Source of the DNA: Ruminococcus sp. UBA7014
GTDB taxonomy: Bacteria > Bacillota > Clostridia > Oscillospirales > Ruminococcaceae
Length of the DNA stretch: 19,346 nucleotides
NCBI GenBank assembly: GCA_002449575.1
Contig: DJXC01000171.1
Span: 1 to 19,346, forward strand
Direction: 5' to 3'
This document shows positions 15,095-19,346 of the stretch, piece after piece (positions within the stretch are counted from its first letter, which is position 1; every line of letters begins with the position of its first letter). The position numbers and the translations under genes were made by a program. The notes beneath the pieces were generated by a model that saw only the letters and a program-made list of their open reading frames with translations, searched no databases and was not told where the DNA came from.

Positions 15095-16787
15095 GTTCCG
15101 CACCTCCAATCACACACCGGAGAATCTGCTTATAAACGCTGGAATATCCGGAAGCAAATTCAGAATCCAGTTCTGTGCCGTTATGAATATAGAGCGTGAC
15201 AGCCCATCCTTCGGGAGATTTAATATCATTTGGTTCTTCGTCTTTGGTCACAAATCCGGTCAGCAGAAACCGCCGGAACACATCGCCGTCATCTGCTGTA
15301 CCTGTCTTGACATAAGCAGTATAACCGTCATAAGTATATGGCATAATATTTTTCATGCCTTCCCAGAGAGCTTCTCTGTAGGCGAGCGGAATTGTCTGTA
15401 TGGGTGTTCTGGTATTTTCTTCAAAGATTTCTGATTCTTCAGGAATTTCAGAAGGTTCAGAAGAATCGGAAGATTCAGAATCATCATATTCCATTTCGCT
15501 GAGTTTTGCCGGAAGGCTGTCGCTTTTGATAGTAAAGCGGTACATATCACCTGTTGCCACGGCACTGGTAACAGCATTCAAAAACAGTGGAGAAGCATCA
15601 AAATAATTTCCGGTTGCCTTGCCGTCAATCACCTGTCCGTCACTGCACATGCCAATCGCCATACGGGCAATCAGGAATTCTCTGTCTTTTTCGTTTTCTC
15701 TTGCAGTGTCAATCGTTTTTAAAGACGGCTGACGCAAATCCATCCAGTCACATGGATAAAGATACCCGGCATTCTGTGAGCCGAACGAATTAAAGCCGAA
15801 ATATTTGTTCATGATTTTACAGATTGTCCGGAAGCCGTTTTCACCGTCAATTTTCTCAAATCCTTCTTCCCAGCGGAGTCCGTATTCATGATAATAACCG
15901 CCACCTTTGAGAATGCCTGCATAACCGGCAGAAAAAAAAGTATTATAAGAATTAATCAGAGAAGTGCGCATATTATGATTTGTCGGATACATACTGTTCG
16001 GATAGTTATGATTAAAGATATTTTTATGATAACCATAATTCAGGACACCTTCGTCATAATAGGAAGTATCCGTAAAGCTCATACCCGTATCCAGCAGAAC
16101 AATGCTTGACATTAGTTTGGCTGTACTGCCGAAATAGACACCACTGGAATGATAGGTTCTGCCGTTGTGACCAATATACATATCTTCGGCGGGAATGGTT
16201 TCATCTTCTGCACCGGAGGCATGATGCAGAATATAATTCTGACCAGATGCATCCTGTTCCAGAAGCAAGTCAAATTGTTCATGGTCTTCGCTGATTTTGA
16301 AATCTCCGTCAGCATAATATTCCAGCTCATTGGTATAATCTGCAATTGCCTGAATTTTTCCATGCATATCGCTGACAATCACACAGCCACTGAGATTATT
16401 TTCTTTCAGAATGTCAAGACAGTCTTCTGTCAGGTCTGTATCAATATCAATTGCATAGCTGATATTAGGACCTACAATCCCGTTGCTGGTAATTTCGGAA
16501 ATCAGACCGTAAATCATTTCGCCTTCTTCGGAAACATGCCATGTTCCGTCACGGAGTTCCGAAAGTACATTGCCCTGATTATCTGTCACGATAGTATCAT
16601 AATCATATTTTGTTTTTAAGTCTTCCGTTTCCCGTATCATTTCTTCCGGATGCAGAAACCATGAAACGTCAGCAGTTTCATCAATTGTATGCAATGAATA
16701 GGATTCCGCACTGCTTTCCTGTGTACAGCCTGTCAGCAGCAGGCACAGCGGCAGAAGAAACATGATTTTTTTGAGATAAGCTTTCAT
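15084..16787 (-). CDS. Lipoprotein penicillin-binding transpeptidase
   Basis: A 567-residue lipoprotein (lipobox LLTGC, Cys21) carrying a penicillin-binding transpeptidase domain outside the cell. An entry strand GCVIVSDMHGKIQAIADY (134-151) leads to the active site: SxxK as S221-T-A-K224 in FGSTAKLMSS, SxN as S280-Y-N282 in LINSYNTFF, and KTG as K494-T-G496 in AYVKTGTADDGD. All three motifs are intact, so D,D-transpeptidation (or a related acyl transfer) is expected. An acidic, Ser/Glu-rich insert (about 434-458) separates the second and third motifs. Most class B PBPs are anchored by an N-terminal TM helix; a lipid anchor is less common. It lies 3 bp after the dockerin-like gene, with AGGGGTGA as SD. 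It probably supplies the crosslinking activity that the PBP-like protein of this operon has lost. Confidence 0.9.
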   Translation of the reverse strand: MKAYLKKIMFLLPLCLLLTGCTQESSAESYSLHTIDETADVSWFLHPEEMIRETEDLKTKYDYDTIVTDNQGNVLSELRDGTWHVSEEGEMIYGLISEITSNGIVGPNISYAIDIDTDLTEDCLDILKENNLSGCVIVSDMHGKIQAIADYTNELEYYADGDFKISEDHEQFDLLLEQDASGQNYILHHASGAEDETIPAEDMYIGHNGRTYHSSGVYFGSTAKLMSSIVLLDTGMSFTDTSYYDEGVLNYGYHKNIFNHNYPNSMYPTNHNMRTSLINSYNTFFSAGYAGILKGGGYYHEYGLRWEEGFEKIDGENGFRTICKIMNKYFGFNSFGSQNAGYLYPCDWMDLRQPSLKTIDTARENEKDREFLIARMAIGMCSDGQVIDGKATGNYFDASPLFLNAVTSAVATGDMYRFTIKSDSLPAKLSEMEYDDSESSDSSEPSEIPEESEIFEENTRTPIQTIPLAYREALWEGMKNIMPYTYDGYTAYVKTGTADDGDVFRRFLLTGFVTKDEEPNDIKSPEGWAVTLYIHNGTELDSEFASGYSSVYKQILRCVIGGAEHDD

Positions 16788-16790
16788 AAT

Positions 16791-17168
16791 TCACCCCTGA
16801 CTGCCGTGTTTTTGACGGCAATAATTTTCCAGTCCTCTGAGTGTCCATGTATCATGTTCGGACAGATACAGCAGAAGTAAGGCAGTATCTTCGTTATCAA
16901 TCACGCCGTCCCCGTTCAGGTCGGCACATTCCAAATCTGACTGGGTATAAGATGCCTGATTCTGATATAGTTTCTGTATGGCTGAAACATCATCCCATGT
17001 AATTTTAAAATCTGCATTCATATCCCCCAGATAACGGCTTACCTGCGAAACATCCATAACCTGATAATGATAAATTGCATGATAGCTAAAAAAAATCACA
17101 CAGGACAGCACCAGACAGGAAACTGTCAGAATGATGGCAATTATTACGGATTTTCTGATATCTGTCAT
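16791..17168 (-). CDS. Membrane-anchored dockerin-like protein
   Basis: A 125-residue protein: short cytoplasmic N-terminus, one TM segment (about 8-28), then an extracellular module containing two dockerin-type calcium loops. Loop 1 is D49-M-N-A-D53 with D60 at position 12 (the usual Gly is Phe); loop 2, DLNGDGVIDNED (83-94), fits the consensus fully. Each loop is followed by an amphipathic helix (SAIQKLYQNQ; TALLLLYLSEHD), and the spacing between them matches a type I dockerin. Dockerins usually end secreted glycoside hydrolases and bind cohesins on scaffoldins. Here the module has no enzyme and is fixed to the membrane by its own N-terminus, within an envelope operon (1 bp after the first lipoprotein gene, 3 bp before the transpeptidase). 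It might recruit a cohesin protein or act simply as a calcium-dependent fold. Confidence 0.85.
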   Translation of the reverse strand: MTDIRKSVIIAIILTVSCLVLSCVIFFSYHAIYHYQVMDVSQVSRYLGDMNADFKITWDDVSAIQKLYQNQASYTQSDLECADLNGDGVIDNEDTALLLLYLSEHDTWTLRGLENYCRQKHGSQG

Positions 17169-17169
17169 G

Positions 17170-17775
17170 TCAATCCCCCCGCATTCTGAAAGTATTGAGA
17201 ATTCTGAGCATTGGTTCTATATTTTCTGCAACAGACTCCACAGAAACAATACAGATACCGCTCTGATGATAATAAGTTGCTGTTTCGGGAGATTCCGGGA
17301 CTGTGATAAACCAGTAGCTGACAAGATGCATTTCTTCTCCGGTGTCCTGCCGAAAATCAATCCGCCTTGCAGAATAGCCATTCACTGTAAAAGTTTCTTC
17401 ATATTCATGGAAGCTTTCCAGTTTTGAAAGATTTGTACAGATATTGTGCAGATACTGCTGATAACAGCGTTCCGGCTGTTCTTTGAATCTAGTTTCCAGA
17501 GTGATTAAATTTTTTCCGGAGCTGTCGGAAAATCTGACAACACCGTCACTTTTGCCGCTGTCATAAAGTTCTGCTGTCTCCGGAAGGTCAATCGTAAAAT
17601 AAAGCTGCTGATACAATTCCGGAAAACGTTCCCGGAGTGTATAGTAAGAATTACGGATTTCCACAGCAGCACCGTCCGCAGATTCCAGATAATGCAGCGT
17701 TTTCTCTTCTTTCTGACATGCTGTGCAAAGCAAAAACAATACAGACAGCAAAATACAGGTTATATATTTTTTCAT
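17170..17775 (-). CDS. Lipoprotein of unknown function, first gene of the operon
   Basis: A 201-residue lipoprotein (hydrophobic signal, lipobox LCTAC, Cys20). The mature part has a mixed alpha/beta look: strands such as LYFTIDLPETAELY and YSARRIDFRQD, separated by a helix (QPERCYQQYLHNICTNLSKL) and ending in a strand and helix (GICIVSVESVAENIEPMLRI). This resembles small lipoprotein domains of the PsbP/Mog1 type seen in Firmicutes, but I cannot confirm that. The start has AGGTGGGATGAA upstream and lies about 52 bases after the -10 of a consensus promoter, so this is the leading gene of the long unit. The next gene begins 1 bp after its stop. The product most likely acts on the outer face of the membrane with the transpeptidase lipoprotein. 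Confidence 0.8.
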   Translation of the reverse strand: MKKYITCILLSVLFLLCTACQKEEKTLHYLESADGAAVEIRNSYYTLRERFPELYQQLYFTIDLPETAELYDSGKSDGVVRFSDSSGKNLITLETRFKEQPERCYQQYLHNICTNLSKLESFHEYEETFTVNGYSARRIDFRQDTGEEMHLVSYWFITVPESPETATYYHQSGICIVSVESVAENIEPMLRILNTFRMRGD

Positions 17776-17827
17776 TTCATCCCACCTGATTATTTTTTAA
17801 ATTGAGAAATACTGATATTTTTTCTTT

Positions 17828-17856
17828 ATTATACCATGTTTCGACAGATAAGTCAA
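17828..17856 (-). promoter_or_regulatory. Sigma-A promoter of the twelve-gene operon
   Basis: On the minus strand: TTGACT (17851-17856), a 17-base spacer ending in TGG, and TATAAT (17828-17833). Both boxes are near-consensus with optimal spacing and the TGn extension, so strong constitutive-type initiation is expected unless repressed. It serves the lipoprotein gene starting at 17775. Confidence 0.88.
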
Positions 17857-17876
17857 GGCAGTGAACGGTTTCAGAA

Positions 17877-17892
17877 TTCTGTCAGAACAGAA
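17877..17892. repeat. Inverted repeat between two divergent promoters
   Basis: TTCTGT (17877-17882) and ACAGAA (17887-17892) form a perfect 6-bp inverted repeat with a 4-base centre; flanking GTTTC and GAAAC extend the symmetry imperfectly. It sits upstream of both divergent -35 boxes (21 bases from one, 19 from the other), a position suited to a shared activator or repressor site. Confidence 0.45.
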
Positions 17893-17910
17893 ACAAAAAA
17901 TGACATGCGG

Positions 17911-17939
17911 TTGACAAACTCATGAAAAAAAGCTATAAT
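17911..17939 (+). promoter_or_regulatory. Perfect-consensus sigma-A promoter of the toroid-protein gene
   Basis: TTGACA (17911-17916), 17 bases, TATAAT (17934-17939): both hexamers match consensus exactly. The start codon of the gene it drives follows 38 bases later. It faces away from the operon promoter, with 54 bases between the two -35 boxes. Confidence 0.92.
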
Positions 17940-17977
17940 AATATACAGAACTGTAAAAGAAAAGAGTGTGTAAATTC

Positions 17978-19346
17978 ATGAAAAGACTGCTTTCTTTACT
18001 GATTCCGGCATGGATTTTGATGATGGAAATTCTGCTGATTCCGGTCAGGGCAGAGGACATTTCCGGCTATCCGGAAGAAATTATCGCCTTTCATTCCGGT
18101 GGTGATTCTGTCCAGAACTGGATTGACGGCGCACTGACGGAAAATGCCGGAATTTCTTCAGAATGGTATATTCTGGCACTCAGTCAGAGCGGAGATTATG
18201 ATTTTTCTTCTTATCAGAATGCTTTACATGAATATCTTGCAACACATGAGATTTATTCCGCTTCTTCACGGCTGAAATATGCGCTTGCACTGGCATCCTG
18301 CGGAGAACATGACGGATATATTACGGAATCTCTGGAAAATTCGATAGGTCAGCAGGGCATTATGAGCTGGATTTACGGGCTGCATCTGCTGAATAATGGT
18401 TTTCTCTGTGAAAGCTGTTCACAGGAGGCCGCAGTCAGTCAGTTATTATCTATGCAGCTTGAAGACGGTGGCTGGGCAGTGATGGGAACTGCTGGTGATA
18501 TTGATGTGACTGCAATGGCAGTACAGGCTCTGGCAGTAAGTTATCCGGCGAATCCGGATGTGCAGTCCGCCTGTGACAGGGCGATTACATTTCTTTCTGC
18601 ACATCAGCAGGAATATGGCGGCTATCAGAGTTTCGGAACAGAAAATCTTGAAAGTACGGCGCAGGTTGTCACCGCACTGGCATCACTGGGAATTGACGGC
18701 TTTTCTGATGAAAGATTCATTAAAAATGACAATACACTTCTGACCGGAATGCTGACATTCCGTCAGCCGGACGGAAGTTATTCTCATACCCGTGACGGCG
18801 GCTATAATGAAACGGCAACAATACAGGCATTTTATACATTTATTGCTTACCAGAGAATGCAGAACGGTCAGCCGCCGCTGTATCTGCTTGACCCAAAATC
18901 ACTCCCAGAACCTGAACCGGAAACAGAACCGGAAACTCTCCCAGAACCCGAACAGGAAATGACTCCGGAACTGTTACAGATTCCGGAAACTTCTGTAGTT
19001 TCTGAAACTGTCATGCCAGAAGCAACTGTTCCGGAAATGTCACAGACTTCCGGAACAAATACAGAAACTTCTGTACAGACTTCTGCAACAGTATCTGAAA
19101 CTTCTGCAACAGAAACAACAAGTACTTCTGTACCGGAAAGCACTTCCCTGCCCCGGTCAGAAACGACTGTAACAAGCATTTCCGAAACATTTTCCAAACC
19201 GGAGACTGCTGTCACTTCTACAGAAACTTCAGTGATACCGGAACAGAAGCAAACTGTTCCTCATCAGAACCGAAAATTGCTTATCATCGGCATCATTGCC
19301 GGAACGGGCATACTCTTCTGTCTGCTGTTATGGATTCTGAAACGAA
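17978..19346 (+). CDS. Secreted alpha/alpha-toroid (squalene-cyclase/prenyltransferase-type repeat) protein with stalk and C-terminal anchor, 3' end outside window
   Basis: Open from the ATG at 17978 to the window end (456 codons, no stop reached). A signal peptide (residues 1-25, hydrophobic LLSLLIPAWILMMEILLIP, cleavage near VRA-E) precedes a helical domain (about 28-300) with repeats of the kind found in terpene cyclases and cobalamin-binding proteins: DGGW at 163-166, YGGY at 213-216 and PDGSY at 264-268, each followed by a helix of the 'TAxAVQAL' type. No catalytic acid motif such as DxDD is seen, so a binding or structural role is more likely than cyclisation. From residue 305 a stalk rich first in Pro/Glu and then in Thr/Ser/Glu runs to about 430. 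A TM segment (434-454) and Lys-Arg end the visible part, so few residues are probably missing. The SD is weak (AAGAGTGTG). It is divergent from the envelope operon and may serve the same surface. Confidence 0.88.
   Translation, partial: MKRLLSLLIPAWILMMEILLIPVRAEDISGYPEEIIAFHSGGDSVQNWIDGALTENAGISSEWYILALSQSGDYDFSSYQNALHEYLATHEIYSASSRLKYALALASCGEHDGYITESLENSIGQQGIMSWIYGLHLLNNGFLCESCSQEAAVSQLLSMQLEDGGWAVMGTAGDIDVTAMAVQALAVSYPANPDVQSACDRAITFLSAHQQEYGGYQSFGTENLESTAQVVTALASLGIDGFSDERFIKNDNTLLTGMLTFRQPDGSYSHTRDGGYNETATIQAFYTFIAYQRMQNGQPPLYLLDPKSLPEPEPETEPETLPEPEQEMTPELLQIPETSVVSETVMPEATVPEMSQTSGTNTETSVQTSATVSETSATETTSTSVPESTSLPRSETTVTSISETFSKPETAVTSTETSVIPEQKQTVPHQNRKLLIIGIIAGTGILFCLLLWILKR

Noticed and set aside
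17871..17892. Phage or integrative-element attachment site
   Set aside because: No integrase, no tRNA gene and no second copy at another boundary; the symmetry between divergent promoters is better explained as an operator.
18868..19215. Minus-strand ORF with Val/Ser/Glu repeats
   Set aside because: It is the reverse of the Thr/Ser/Glu/Pro stalk of the toroid protein; low complexity on one strand makes an open frame on the other.
18880..19260. Tandem-repeat or CRISPR-like array in the last 400 bases
   Set aside because: The repetition is irregular GAAAC/TTCTG/CCGGAA wording from a stalk-coding region; repeats are not exact and spacers are not regular.

Overview
The window reads as chromosomal DNA of a low-to-mid GC Gram-positive anaerobe, most likely a Ruminococcus-like member of the Oscillospiraceae. 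The reasons are consensus sigma-A promoters, strong Shine-Dalgarno (SD) sites, lipobox lipoproteins, cell-wall synthase proteins of the Gram-positive type and a dockerin-type calcium-binding repeat pair, a hallmark of cellulosome-forming ruminococci. The genus is an inference; no rRNA, tRNA, CRISPR array or insertion sequence was found.

Left end (1-1740, + strand): the last 188 codons of tyrosyl-tRNA synthetase, then an unrecognised exported, C-terminally anchored protein, ending in a hairpin that can terminate transcription from both sides. Then on the minus strand (4156 down to 1745) comes a two-gene unit: a small DUF6110-like membrane protein and a P1B-like metal ATPase without the usual CPx motif, behind an extended -10 promoter with two direct repeats.

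The centre (17775 down to 4321, minus strand) is the main interest: twelve tightly packed genes, mostly overlapping or separated by a few bases, with one consensus promoter at 17828-17856 and a terminator at 4283-4309. In transcription order they are: a lipoprotein, a membrane-anchored dockerin-like protein, a lipoprotein penicillin-binding transpeptidase with intact SxxK, SxN and KTG motifs, a four-TM protein with a degenerate LCP (LytR-CpsA-Psr) domain, a divergent SEDS (FtsW/RodA) polymerase, a class B PBP-like protein that has lost its catalytic motifs, a two-TM helical protein, a soluble protein with a proline-rich linker, a zinc-ribbon P-loop GTPase, a tail-anchored partner, another lipoprotein and a 62-residue protein. 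My reading is that these form a dedicated, previously undescribed envelope complex: a SEDS/PBP glycan polymerase-transpeptidase with pseudoenzyme partners outside the cell and a GTPase module inside. That is inference from gene content and packing.

Right end (17978-19346, + strand): a divergently transcribed gene with a perfect sigma-A promoter encodes a secreted alpha/alpha-toroid (squalene-cyclase/prenyltransferase-type repeat) protein on a long Pro/Glu/Thr/Ser stalk with a C-terminal membrane anchor; the window cuts it just after that anchor. Its promoter and the operon promoter face away from each other around an inverted repeat, so the two units may be co-regulated. No gene-free stretch exceeds about 200 bases.
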